Below the pieces are notes generated by a model, which was not told the origin of the DNA, made no database searches, and was given only the letters and a program-made list of their open reading frames with translations. Made by a program: the position numbers and the translations under genes. DNA of 64,000 nt from Lactiplantibacillus mudanjiangensis. GTDB taxonomy: Bacteria; Bacillota; Bacilli; Lactobacillales; Lactobacillaceae. Shown here in pieces: positions 1-8,379 of this stretch. Numbering within the stretch: the first letter of the stretch is position 1; each line of letters opens with the position of its first letter. The DNA lies in the NCBI RefSeq assembly GCF_005405385.1, contig NZ_BJDY01000004.1, forward strand, positions 434,001-498,000, in the 5' to 3' direction.

Positions 1-1
1 G

Positions 2-802
2 GCGTTGCCCGTAACGACGGATCGTGATCAATTGGGGACGCACCCCTTACATTGGCAAGCTGACAGTACGTTAAGTTTGCAGCAAGTCGCTTTTAGTTAT
101 CCTGATGCGGCCCAACCAGCGTTACCTGAGATTGAGTTAACGGCGCATGGTTATCAACGAATTGGGATTATCGGGGCATCTGGTTCAGGAAAGTCGACAT
201 TGATTAACCTATTAGGCGGCTTTTTAACGCCAACGCCAAACCAAGGGACAATTACTGTTAATGGCCAGCAAGTGACACACCTGAATCAAACAGCTTGGCA
301 GCAAAGTTTCTTCTATATTCCACAGAGTCCTTATTTATTCCATGCAACGTTAGCGGAAAATATTGCCTTTTATCAGCCGAATGCTAGTCTGAGTGCGATT
401 GGGCAAGCGGCGGCAAAAGCTGGCTTAAGTGACTGGATTAAAACGTTGCCAGATGGATTATCAACATCGATTGGTGAAGGTGCGCGTGGCGTCAGTGGTG
501 GGCAAGCCCAACGAATCGCACTTGCCCGGGCCTTACTGGATGACTCGCGGCGGATCTTATTGTTTGATGAACCCACGGCCCATTTGGATATTGAAACGGA
601 AGCCGACTTGAAACAAACGATGTTGCCGGTTTTTGAAGATCATTTGGTTTTCTTTGCCACTCACCGTTTACATTGGTTGAATCAGATGGATTATGTCTTA
701 GTGATGGATCATGGTCAGATTGTGGCACAAGGCACGCCGACTGAATTGGCCGCCCAACCGGGACCTTATCAACAATTGCGGACAGAAATGGGTGGTGAGT
801 AA
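2..802 (+). CDS. cydD: CydD, ATP-binding C-terminal part of the heterodimeric thiol-reductant ABC exporter (5' truncated by window)
   Basis: C-terminal part of an ABC half-transporter; the reading frame is open to the window edge, so the true start lies upstream and the TTG at 5 is internal. The visible 265 residues hold a full nucleotide-binding domain: Walker A GASGSGKST, Q-loop region IPQSPYLF, signature VSGGQAQR, Walker B ILLFDEPTAHLD and the H-loop FATHRLHW. It is followed after 3 bases by a second half-transporter of the same type. Such pairs following cydAB encode CydDC, which exports cysteine/glutathione and is needed to assemble cytochrome bd. Naming of C and D differs between species; here the first gene is called cydD. 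cydAB would be expected just upstream but cannot be seen. Confidence 0.88.
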   Translation, partial: ALPVTTDRDQLGTHPLHWQADSTLSLQQVAFSYPDAAQPALPEIELTAHGYQRIGIIGASGSGKSTLINLLGGFLTPTPNQGTITVNGQQVTHLNQTAWQQSFFYIPQSPYLFHATLAENIAFYQPNASLSAIGQAAAKAGLSDWIKTLPDGLSTSIGEGARGVSGGQAQRIALARALLDDSRRILLFDEPTAHLDIETEADLKQTMLPVFEDHLVFFATHRLHWLNQMDYVLVMDHGQIVAQGTPTELAAQPGPYQQLRTEMGGE

Positions 803-805
803 AGC

Positions 806-2548
806 ATGCGGAATTTTTTTGCGACATTTAAACATGATACTTGGGTGATGCCGTATTTGCGAAAATATCGTAAGTTGTTAGCCTTGACGCTATTTTTAGG
901 CTTAATGACTTTTTTCTGTGGATCGGCGCTGATGTTTAATTCAGGTTATTTAATTAGTAAGGCCGCTCGTCATCCATACAATATTTTGATGATTTATGTG
1001 CCAATTGTGTTAACCCGCGCATTTGGGATTGGCCGGCCAGCATTTCGCTATGCTGAACGGATTACCAGTCATAACTGGGTGTTACGGATTGTGTCAGATT
1101 TTCGCCGCAAACTCTATCAGGCGGTAGAAAAACAAGCCGTGGCGATTCGACAAAATTTTCAAACAGGTGATGTGCTGAGTTTGTTAGCCGATGATATCGA
1201 TCATATTGAAAATTTATATTTACGAACAGTTTTTCCAACAGTGATTGCATTAGGGATGTATGTCTTAATTGTGATCGCACTTGGCTATTTTAGTTGGTGG
1301 TTTGGCTTATTGATGCTGTTACTCCTGGGACTCATTGTGATTGTCATGCCAATGGTTTCCGTGTTGGTCAATGGTGCTCGGGCAACCCAGAGTCGTGAGA
1401 TCCAGCAGACTTTTTATACCCAATTAACCGATGCCGTGATGGGATTAGGTGACTGGTTGATTTCAGGTCGTCGACAAGCTTTTGATGATCAACAGGATGC
1501 GCCGATTCAACAAATTGCGACAATTCGGCGGGCCGATCATCGCTTCCAATGGTGGCGTGATTTTACGATTCAAGTTTTGTTTGGTGTGATTTGTTTGGCG
1601 TTAATGGTCTGGAGTAGTTTTTATTGGACCAGTGATAAAGCTAGTGCTAACTGGATAGCGGCGTTTGTATTATCGGTTTTTCCGTTAGTTGATGCGTTTC
1701 AATCAGTTAGTCAGGGTGTTAGTGAATGGCCAAGCTACCAGCGCTCTATTGAGCGGGTGAATGCGTTAGACACGACGCCAGTGGACGATCATGATCAAAC
1801 TGAATTGACGGAACCGTTCCAAGTGTTACGCGTTGGTGCAATTGATTTTAGTTATCCAGCAGGGCAACGACAAATTTTTAATCAATTGAATTTGACACTA
1901 AAAGCTGGTGAAAAGGTCGCCTTGCTAGGACCATCAGGAACCGGGAAGAGTACGTTGCTTAAGTTGATTTTGGGCGATCTCAAGCCAGATGCCGGAACCG
2001 TACAGCTAAATGATGTCCCGATTGAGCGGTTGCAGCAGGAACGCGCACAACTTTTTGGTGTGCTTGATCAACAACCCTATTTATTCAATACAACGATTAT
2101 GAATAATGTCCGGATGGGGAACTTGCAAGCTAGTGACGACCAGGTCAAGGCGGCGTTAAAAGCGGTCGAATTACAGGAACTGATTGAAGCTTTACCGGAT
2201 GGTTATGACACCATGGTGACTGAAGGCGGCGCACGTTTTTCAGGTGGTGAACGTCAACGTTTAGCCTTAGCGCGGATCTTGTTACAAGATGCCCCAATCA
2301 TTATTTTGGACGAGCCAACGGTTAGTTTGGACCCGATTACGGAGTCGCACTTGTTAGCGACGATTTTCCGAGTGTTACAAGATAAGACCATTCTGTGGGT
2401 CACACATCATTTAGCCGGAATCAATTATGTCGATCAGGTCCGGTTCTTGGAAGCCGGTCAATTTGACATGGCAGGGACGCCACAGGAACTATATGCGACG
2501 GAGCCGCGGTTTAAACGGTTATATGATTTGGATCAGGGTCGTGAATAA
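806..2548 (+). CDS. cydC: CydC, second subunit of the thiol-reductant ABC exporter
   Basis: Full-length 580-residue ABC half-transporter. Residues about 20-310 form the six-helix membrane domain; residues about 340-575 form the nucleotide-binding domain with Walker A GPSGTGKST, signature FSGGERQRLALA, Walker B IIILDEPTVSLD and H-loop VTHH. It starts 3 bases after the stop of cydD, with the ribosome binding site inside the cydD end, so the two are translationally coupled and should form the CydDC heterodimer in the membrane. The role in cytochrome bd maturation is known for the family and fits the neighbouring quinone-side-chain genes. Last gene of its operon; a palindromic repeat and a two-way terminator follow. 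Confidence 0.9.
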   Translation: MRNFFATFKHDTWVMPYLRKYRKLLALTLFLGLMTFFCGSALMFNSGYLISKAARHPYNILMIYVPIVLTRAFGIGRPAFRYAERITSHNWVLRIVSDFRRKLYQAVEKQAVAIRQNFQTGDVLSLLADDIDHIENLYLRTVFPTVIALGMYVLIVIALGYFSWWFGLLMLLLLGLIVIVMPMVSVLVNGARATQSREIQQTFYTQLTDAVMGLGDWLISGRRQAFDDQQDAPIQQIATIRRADHRFQWWRDFTIQVLFGVICLALMVWSSFYWTSDKASANWIAAFVLSVFPLVDAFQSVSQGVSEWPSYQRSIERVNALDTTPVDDHDQTELTEPFQVLRVGAIDFSYPAGQRQIFNQLNLTLKAGEKVALLGPSGTGKSTLLKLILGDLKPDAGTVQLNDVPIERLQQERAQLFGVLDQQPYLFNTTIMNNVRMGNLQASDDQVKAALKAVELQELIEALPDGYDTMVTEGGARFSGGERQRLALARILLQDAPIIILDEPTVSLDPITESHLLATIFRVLQDKTILWVTHHLAGINYVDQVRFLEAGQFDMAGTPQELYATEPRFKRLYDLDQGRE

Positions 2549-2596
2549 AAGGATGCGTGAGCGTTTATCAGTATAGGATAAGATGGTCACCTACGC

Positions 2597-2766
2597 CAAC
2601 CAGCGATTCTGCCGGCTGTGGGGGACCGGTTTCAGCCATAGTGCGGGCTTCAACCTCGCTTTTAAGCCGAGCCAAAACCGCTAGTCTCAAAAGTCGTCCA
2701 CATCGTAAAGTCCGGCAAAATCATTCGGACTAACGCTGTTTTCACAGCCGGCGCCATCGCTGGTTG
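2597..2766 (+). repeat. Intergenic palindromic repeat M1, copy A
   Basis: About 170-bp imperfect palindrome in the 400-bp gap between the convergent cydC and polyprenyl synthase genes. Its ends are inverted copies: CAACCAGCGAT at 2597-2607 and ATCGCTGGTTG at 2756-2766, each followed inward by GCCGGC. Copies B (5103-5271) and C (28840-29008) have CAGCCAGTGAT/ATCACTGGCTG instead, so two paired positions have changed together. The interior shares long blocks with the other copies, such as AGTCGTCCACATCGTAAAGT. No credible ORF lies inside. Confidence 0.85.
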
Positions 2767-2818
2767 ACTCCGGTTATTTCGCGGCGTTCCGACTCAATGT
2801 GGGCGAACGGCAGGCGGC
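2767..2818 (+). repeat. Remnant of palindromic repeat M2 attached to M1 copy A
   Basis: Directly after M1 comes the linker GACTCCGGTTAT and then the right end of the second repeat type, GACTCAATGTGGGCGAACGG. The rest of M2 is missing here. The same linker sits next to M1 in copy B and next to M2 in copy D, which suggests that M1 and M2 belong to one composite element that has decayed differently at each site. Confidence 0.65.
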
Positions 2819-2896
2819 AAAGGTAGCGACTTTTGATCGATGAACAGTTGCCACATCAATGATTATTACTAAAAAGTAACTTTCAACTCTAGATAT

Positions 2897-2946
2897 AAAA
2901 AAAGATGCCATTCAAGCGATGTAATTTAAAGCTTGAATGGCGTTTT
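2897..2946. terminator. Two-way intrinsic terminator between cydC and the polyprenyl synthase gene
   Basis: Perfect 11-bp stem GCCATTCAAGC/GCTTGAATGGC (2907-2917 with 2931-2941), with an A-run on the left and a T-run on the right, so it can stop transcripts from both convergent genes. Confidence 0.85.
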
Positions 2947-2950
2947 TGCG

Positions 2951-3928
2951 TTAATGATTTCGAATTAAGAGTTGAGTAACCAACCGGCGTAATGTTTGTT
3001 GCGTGGCACCAGCTGGGAGTTGATTGATTAATCCAAGGGCCTGTTGTGTGTAGTCAGTGGCTAATTGTTGCGCTTTGGTCACACCGCCTAACGCGACAAC
3101 TTGGTCACGAATGGCTAACAACTCGGCCTCAGTTATCGTCTGTCCAGGCATTGGTAATTGTCGCGCTAAGGTCGGGTCAACTTGTAAGGCATAAATGAGT
3201 GGCAGTGAGTAGACACCGTCACGAAGGTCTGTTAAGACCGGTTTGTGAGTGCGATGTTCATCGCCAGTGTAGTCTAAAATATCATCAAGCATTTGATAGG
3301 CAATTCCTAATTTCAATCCGATCTGTTGACCAAGATCGATCACTGCTTGTGGGGCGTGGGCAAGCTGGGCCCCTTGTTGGCAACTCAAACTGAACAATCG
3401 TGCTGTTTTACCAGCGGCGACTTTTAAGTAGTCGTCAAGTGTGGTTTGAGGCCGGAAGTTATGTGCCATTTGATCGAGTTCACCTTGTAAGATCGCGCGC
3501 ATCGCCGCGACGTTACGGGTAATGTCGGTCGTTGTTCGTGCCGAAGCGACAACTAGATCGAAATAACAAGTAAATAATAAATCACCCGCATAAATCGCAT
3601 TACGTTGGCCGTAATCTTGATGAATCGTCGTGACATTGCGGCGGGTAGGACTTTCGTCGATGACATCGTCATGAATTAACGTTGCCACATGCAATAATTC
3701 CATCGCCGCAGCCCCAGCTTGAAGTCGATCCAAATCTTGGTCATCACCAAAGCGACTGAAAAGATAGAAGAAACCGGGTCGCAAAAATTTACCCCCGGCA
3801 GTTAGTAATTGTCGGACACGCGCATTAATCGCCACATTATCGATTTGAACGTGCGCTAATAAATAGGGTTTTAAGGCCCCTAATTGGGTTTCAATTTGTG
3901 AATCTGGTTCCCAGATATTTTGAATCAT
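2951..3928 (-). CDS. Polyprenyl diphosphate synthase (catalytic subunit)
   Basis: 325-residue trans-isoprenyl diphosphate synthase. It makes the long isoprenoid chain by repeated addition of isopentenyl diphosphate to an allylic primer. The first aspartate-rich motif is DDVID at residues 87-91 and the second is LDDILD; both bind the magnesium-diphosphate of the substrates. Length and motifs fit the hexa/hepta-prenyl synthase large subunit. It is divergent from menA (about 130 bp between starts), so the product most likely supplies the tail that MenA attaches to dihydroxynaphthoate. The chain length cannot be read from sequence. Starts at ATG with the amino end MIQNIWEPD. No small activating subunit gene is nearby. 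Confidence 0.85.
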   Translation of the reverse strand: MIQNIWEPDSQIETQLGALKPYLLAHVQIDNVAINARVRQLLTAGGKFLRPGFFYLFSRFGDDQDLDRLQAGAAAMELLHVATLIHDDVIDESPTRRNVTTIHQDYGQRNAIYAGDLLFTCYFDLVVASARTTTDITRNVAAMRAILQGELDQMAHNFRPQTTLDDYLKVAAGKTARLFSLSCQQGAQLAHAPQAVIDLGQQIGLKLGIAYQMLDDILDYTGDEHRTHKPVLTDLRDGVYSLPLIYALQVDPTLARQLPMPGQTITEAELLAIRDQVVALGGVTKAQQLATDYTQQALGLINQLPAGATQQTLRRLVTQLLIRNH

Positions 3929-4057
3929 GTCCCGTCACCCCATCGTTGCTAAATCACTACCCCGAATACTTGCAGTGAATCGCTTTCTAAAATACAATCT
4001 ATTTTAAAGGTACAAATAATGATCAAGGTTGTCAATCAAAAAGGGGGACGTTCGCTC

Positions 4058-4972
4058 ATGAAACCAAAAGTTTTTCTAGAATTTGTTGAGATCAAGTCGC
4101 TAATTGCCAGCGTCTTGCCATTTGTATTAGGTAGTTTGTACGCGATCTATAATTACCATCAAGTTCATTTAGGATATTTAGGGCTATTTTTCATTGCATC
4201 ATCATTATTTCATATGGCGACCAATGCTAATGATAATTATCAGGATTTCCTACATGCACCGCGAGATGACAATAATCAGGAATTTTTAGAAGAGACCAAT
4301 GTTGTTGGGGTCAATCAGATTTCAATCGGTCAAGCGCGCACGATTACGTTTGGCTTGGCCGGTATTTCGTTAATTCTAGGACTTTGGTTGGTCACCCGCA
4401 CCGGTTTACCATTGTTATGGATGGGACTTTATTCTTATGCGGTCGGGTATTTTTATGCTGGTGGACCCAAACCAATTTCAACCGGGCCATTTGGGGAATT
4501 CTTTTCAGGCTTTACGATGGGGTTCATGATTTTTTGGATTTCAGTTTATCTCAATACGTACGATGTTGCCCCAATAACATGGATTGCTACCGGGCAAGTT
4601 TTAGTCGCATCTGGACTAGCCATTTTTGCGATTGCCAACATTATGTTAGCCAATAATATTTGCGATATGGATGAAGATATCGCACTCGGTCGCCACACGA
4701 TTTTATATTATCTTGGTAAGCCAGTGATGCTACAAGTATTTGCTTGGAGCTATGTGGCTGGGTACTTGTGTTTGATTGCTGCCGTTGCTTTAAGGGTGTT
4801 GCCACCTTTAAGTTTATTGACATTGATTAGCGCGATTCCCGTGTACCGCAATACGAAACAATTTCTACGTAAACAGGTCAAACGCGAAACGTTTATCTTG
4901 TCGATTAAAAATGCGACAATCATTTGCTTGTCGTTTGCGGTCTTTATGGGACTGGGCTTGTTGATCGGATAA
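4058..4972 (+). CDS. menA: 1,4-dihydroxy-2-naphthoate polyprenyltransferase MenA
   Basis: Membrane prenyltransferase of the UbiA family, 304 residues from the ATG at 4058, chosen because AAGGGGG lies 8-10 bases upstream; an upstream in-frame ATG at 4019 has no ribosome binding site. It attaches the polyprenyl chain to 1,4-dihydroxy-2-naphthoate in menaquinone synthesis. Two aspartate-rich motifs are visible: NANDNYQD near the amino end and NNICDMDED in the middle; several hydrophobic helices follow. Together with the divergent polyprenyl synthase and CydDC it forms a small respiration module. Other men genes are not in the window, so dihydroxynaphthoate may come from outside or from genes elsewhere. 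Confidence 0.9.
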   Translation: MKPKVFLEFVEIKSLIASVLPFVLGSLYAIYNYHQVHLGYLGLFFIASSLFHMATNANDNYQDFLHAPRDDNNQEFLEETNVVGVNQISIGQARTITFGLAGISLILGLWLVTRTGLPLLWMGLYSYAVGYFYAGGPKPISTGPFGEFFSGFTMGFMIFWISVYLNTYDVAPITWIATGQVLVASGLAIFAIANIMLANNICDMDEDIALGRHTILYYLGKPVMLQVFAWSYVAGYLCLIAAVALRVLPPLSLLTLISAIPVYRNTKQFLRKQVKRETFILSIKNATIICLSFAVFMGLGLLIG

Positions 4973-4997
4973 CTTAAATCACTGAAAAAAATCAATT

Positions 4998-5102
4998 AAT
5001 CATCCACTTATCGTTCGCTCGGAACGCTGGATCGGCCTAGCCAAAGCGTATTCCACGGCTATATTAGTGATCATCGATCAATGACCACAAGATAACCGGA
5101 GT
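4998..5102 (-). repeat. Partial palindromic repeat M2 plus linker (copy B)
   Basis: Read on the minus strand, M1 copy B is followed by GACTCCGGTTAT and then by a diverged right half of M2, including CAGCGTTCC and GCGAACGATAAG. The left arm of M2 is not recognisable. Confidence 0.55.
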
Positions 5103-5271
5103 CAGCCAGTGATGGCGCGAGCCGTGGAAACATCGTTAGTCCGGATGGTTTTGCCGGACCTTACGATGTGGACGACTTTTAAGACTAGCGGTTTTGGCTA
5201 GGCTTAAAAGCGAGGTTTCAGCCCGGTCTTTGGCTGGAACCGGTCCCCACAGCTGGCAGAATCACTGGCTG
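5103..5271 (-). repeat. Intergenic palindromic repeat M1, copy B
   Basis: 169-bp copy in inverse orientation, between the convergent menA and Gfo/Idh genes. Ends are CAGCCAGTGAT (5103-5113) and ATCACTGGCTG (5261-5271), perfectly inverted. Interior blocks match copies A and C on the opposite strand. Together with the M2 remnant it fills the 360-bp gap. Confidence 0.85.
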
Positions 5272-5287
5272 ACGGAGGTGGCTTAAA

Positions 5288-5324
5288 CAAATAAAGCGTC
5301 TGGATCAACGCATCCAGACGCTCA
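5288..5324 (-). terminator. Intrinsic terminator of the Gfo/Idh gene
   Basis: 11-bp perfect stem AGCGTCTGGAT/ATCCAGACGCT (5295-5305 with 5312-5322), followed on the minus strand by TTATTTG. Confidence 0.75.
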
Positions 5325-5333
5325 GAAAAATGA

Positions 5334-6305
5334 TTATTCAAATGGATAACGGAAGTCCCATTGTTGCCGTGCCGCCGTCATGATATCCATGACATCAGTG
5401 GTTTTAACGAGACTGGTGTTAGGTTCGTGGTTGGCGATCATTTGTTGCATGGCCGCGATTTCATAGTTCATTGCGTTGGTGGTGTCACCAGCTTTGATGA
5501 GCTCAGTTGACCCATCACTAGCGGTAAATAAGGCTTGGTCGGCCCGTGGGTAAGTGTCAACGGTGAAGTACCCACCTTCGTAAGCCACTAGGCCTTGTTT
5601 GGGCATCTTAGCACGGAACGTTAAAGAAACGTTAGCGAGCTCATCGTTAGCATTACGGAGACTCAACGTTTCAGCTTCATCCACGCCACTGCTAAAGCGA
5701 TGCATCGTTGTGCCAGTTAAGTAAGGTTTGGCCGTTAAAAATTCGCGGACAAATGCCAGGGCATAAACCCCAATATCTAATAACGCCCCGCCGGCTAGAT
5801 CCGGATTAAAGAAACGGTTGGTTGGATCGGGTTCTTTAAAACTACCGAAGCTAGCTTGAACCATTTTAAGATCGCCCAAATGACGTTCTACAGCGAATTC
5901 GTGCAGTTTTTGATATAGTGGCATATGATATAACGTCATCGCTTCAGCGAGCACTAAGCCCTTGGTATGTGCTAATGCTTTAGCTTCAGCCAGTTGGTCA
6001 CTGGTCATGGTAATGGCTTTTTCACAAAAAACGTGTTTGCCAGCAGCTAAGGCTGGTAGAATAGTTTCAATATGATAATTATGTGGGGTGGCCACGTAGA
6101 CAATATCGACCTGGTCGTCAGCTAGTAAATCTGATAGCTGACTGTAGGCTTTGGCGATGTGATGTTCACTGGCAAACTGGTCAGCTTTGGCTTGTGAGCG
6201 TGAGCAGACTGCGTAGATTTCACCGTCTGGTTGATTAAAATAGGTCACAAAACTGTGTGCAATGTTGCCGAGGCCGACAATGGCCCAACGATAAGTTTTT
6301 GACAT
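5334..6305 (-). CDS. Gfo/Idh/MocA-family NAD(P)-dependent oxidoreductase
   Basis: 323 residues. The amino-terminal Rossmann fold begins AIVGLGNIAHSF (GxGxxA-type nucleotide-binding loop); the family lysine motif appears as CEKAIT near residue 95, and the carboxy half is the alpha/beta substrate domain. Family members oxidise or reduce sugars, inositols or dihydrodiols. The region DIGVYALAF and the 'FCEKA' form resemble trans-dihydrodiol dehydrogenase-like members, but the substrate cannot be read from sequence. Single gene with its own AGGAGG site and its own terminator. A second, different member lies at 34725-35735. Confidence 0.85.
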   Translation of the reverse strand: MSKTYRWAIVGLGNIAHSFVTYFNQPDGEIYAVCSRSQAKADQFASEHHIAKAYSQLSDLLADDQVDIVYVATPHNYHIETILPALAAGKHVFCEKAITMTSDQLAEAKALAHTKGLVLAEAMTLYHMPLYQKLHEFAVERHLGDLKMVQASFGSFKEPDPTNRFFNPDLAGGALLDIGVYALAFVREFLTAKPYLTGTTMHRFSSGVDEAETLSLRNANDELANVSLTFRAKMPKQGLVAYEGGYFTVDTYPRADQALFTASDGSTELIKAGDTTNAMNYEIAAMQQMIANHEPNTSLVKTTDVMDIMTAARQQWDFRYPFE

Positions 6306-6394
6306 TTTAGTGCCTCCTGATTGGTTGACTTAGCCTTATTTTAACAGAAAATGTCGTGGTTGGCGGATGTCAACGGTCGGAAAGGAAGCTTACG

Positions 6395-7054
6395 ATGGCA
6401 GCAAAGAAACGACGGCGTAAACGTCGACGGACAACTAAAACAAAGTCACACGGTGTTTTTGTGCGACAAGGTCGCGTCCAATGGCTAAACGTTGCAATCA
6501 TTGTCGCCATCGGCATCGGGCTAGGCTGGATCATTAAAACGCATTGGCTCACTGATCCGGTACAGCAACAAGCTGCGCCTACTATGACAACCCACGCCGG
6601 ATTTATCAAAAAGTTGGCGCCTGAAGCGCAAGCGATGCAGACTAAATACAACGTGTTGGCAAGTATCACTTTGAGTCAGGCTATTTTGGAATCCGATTGG
6701 GGCCAAAGTACCAATGCCACTGAAAATAATAATTTGTTTGGGGTTAAAGCTACTGCCAGTGAACCGGGCAAGTCAATGACCACACAAGAATATTATGATG
6801 GAGCTTATCACACGGTTAAACGCCGCTTTCGTGTTTATACGAGTTGGCATGCGTCGATGGTCGCCCACGCCAAACGACTCGCGTATGGCCCTGCTTGGAG
6901 TCCCAATCACTATCGCGCTGTGATTAAAGCGGATAATTATCAGCAAGCGGCACGTGCCTTAGCTAAAGCCGGTTATGCGACTGATCCAGATTATGCACAA
7001 AAATTGATTCAAGTTATTCAAAAATACGACTTAGAACGGTATGATAAGAAGTAG
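6395..7054 (+). CDS. Membrane-anchored glucosaminidase (GH73-type peptidoglycan hydrolase)
   Basis: 219 residues from the ATG at 6395, preceded by GGAAAGGAAG; an upstream GTG frame extension has no ribosome binding site. A strongly basic amino end (KKRRRKRRRTTK) is followed by one membrane helix (VAIIVAIGIGLGWII), giving an N-in, C-out anchor. The outer domain, about residues 65-219, has the GH73 pattern with the likely catalytic glutamate in SQAILESDWGQS and the NNLFGVKA motif. It should cleave the N-acetylglucosaminyl bond of peptidoglycan at the cell surface. It lacks the cell-wall binding repeats seen in large autolysins, so it probably acts close to the membrane. Confidence 0.85.
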   Translation: MAAKKRRRKRRRTTKTKSHGVFVRQGRVQWLNVAIIVAIGIGLGWIIKTHWLTDPVQQQAAPTMTTHAGFIKKLAPEAQAMQTKYNVLASITLSQAILESDWGQSTNATENNNLFGVKATASEPGKSMTTQEYYDGAYHTVKRRFRVYTSWHASMVAHAKRLAYGPAWSPNHYRAVIKADNYQQAARALAKAGYATDPDYAQKLIQVIQKYDLERYDKK

Positions 7055-7092
7055 CACATTTTAAACGATTGCCACAATTTTAGGAGGGCCTT

Positions 7093-7674
7093 ATGCGAGC
7101 ACTTGAACAACGTATTTTAAAAGACGGTCGGGTTTTACCGGGCGAAGTATTGAAAGTTGATAACTTTTTAAATCATCAGATTGATCCAGATTTGATGTTT
7201 GCGATGGGCTCAGAATTTGCCCAGTTATTCCGTGAAGCTGGGATAACTAAAATTTTAACGGTAGAATCATCAGGAATTGCGCCAGCCGTGATGACCGGGT
7301 TGCAACTACATGTGCCCGTGGTCTTTGCGCGTAAGCACAAATCAGTGACATTAATTGATGATTTATATACGGCGGAAGTTTACTCATATACGAAAAAAAC
7401 ATCAAATCATATTTCGATTGCCAAGAAATTCTTGCAAGCGGATGATCGCGTGTTAATTATTGATGACTTCTTGGCTAACGGTCAGGCGGTACAAGGCTTA
7501 TTTGATATTTGTGATGACGCTAAAGTGACGGTTGCCGGTGTGGGGATTGTGATTGAAAAAGTCTTCCAAACGGGACATAAAGTCGTGACTGATCGTGGGG
7601 TTCAATTGGAATCCTTAGCCAAAATCACGTCATTTGAAGGCGACCAAGTGCATTTTTTGACAACCGACGACTAG
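7093..7674 (+). CDS. xpt: Xanthine phosphoribosyltransferase
   Basis: 193 residues, the usual length of Xpt. The PRPP-binding motif is [14 protein letters not shown] near residue 120. The enzyme converts xanthine and PRPP to XMP in purine salvage, in the cytosol. Start is ATG at 7093 with AGGAGGG upstream. Only 38 bases separate it from the glucosaminidase gene, leaving no room for a purine riboswitch, which often precedes xpt in other Firmicutes; it probably shares an upstream transcript. Confidence 0.92.
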   Translation: MRALEQRILKDGRVLPGEVLKVDNFLNHQIDPDLMFAMGSEFAQLFREAGITKILTVESSGIAPAVMTGLQLHVPVVFARKHKSVTLIDDLYTAEVYSYTKKTSNHISIAKKFLQADDRVLIIDDFLANGQAVQGLFDICDDAKVTVAGVGIVIEKVFQTGHKVVTDRGVQLESLAKITSFEGDQVHFLTTDD

Positions 7675-7700
7675 TGATTTAGCAGAAAGCAGGTGGCGCG

Positions 7701-8252
7701 ATGTCAATTAATTTGGGGATGTTAGGGTTAATCTTTGGGATTAACTTGGTGTACATCACTTTAAATACGTTACGTTTCTTATTAGTGATGCGTGGCTATC
7801 GCTATTTTGCAGCTTTTACCAGTGTGTTTGAAATTACCGTGTATGTTTTAGGTCTATCTTTGGTGTTAAATCGGTTGAATAATCCATTAAATCTGGTGTT
7901 TTATGCCTTAGGTTATGGTGTCGGCGTGTATGTCGGGATGTTGATCGAAGATAAGATGGCTTTAGGTTATACGATGATTTCGGTCATTTTACCAGACCCA
8001 CAATCAACCCTACCAGGTATTTTGCGTACCAATGGTTTTGGTGTCACGCAACATGTGGCTTATGGGTTGGAAGGCGAGCGACTTGAATTGGATATTTTAA
8101 CGCCTAGAAAGCACGAACGCCAATTATACGATTTAATCAAGAAAACAGCCCCTAATGCCTTTGTCATTGCGTATGAGCCGCGGTATATTTCCGGTGGCTT
8201 CTGGCTTAAACGGGTTAAAAAACGAAATGCACGGCGCCATCGGTCCAACTAA
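7701..8252 (+). CDS. UPF0316 family membrane protein (DUF5698/DUF2179)
   Basis: 183 residues. Three hydrophobic segments at the amino end (about 5-25, 35-55, 62-80) are followed by a cytosolic DUF2179-type alpha/beta domain (from about 95) that in other proteins binds small ligands. The layout fits the UPF0316 family, whose function is not known. It follows xpt closely (26 bases) and is probably co-transcribed. Basic end KRVKKRNARRHR. Confidence 0.8.
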   Translation: MSINLGMLGLIFGINLVYITLNTLRFLLVMRGYRYFAAFTSVFEITVYVLGLSLVLNRLNNPLNLVFYALGYGVGVYVGMLIEDKMALGYTMISVILPDPQSTLPGILRTNGFGVTQHVAYGLEGERLELDILTPRKHERQLYDLIKKTAPNAFVIAYEPRYISGGFWLKRVKKRNARRHRSN

Positions 8253-8379
8253 AGTTTTGTAATAAACCGTTAAAAAGTGACGACAAGGCTTGCAAGCTGA
8301 CGTTAGTCAACGTATGATAATTAGCGGAGAATTAATCGAATACTCATTTAATATTTATTTTAAGAAAGTAGGGACGGAT

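Noticed and set aside
492-827. 111-codon ORF antisense to cydD
   Set aside because: Shadow of the conserved ABC gene on the other strand; no ribosome site.
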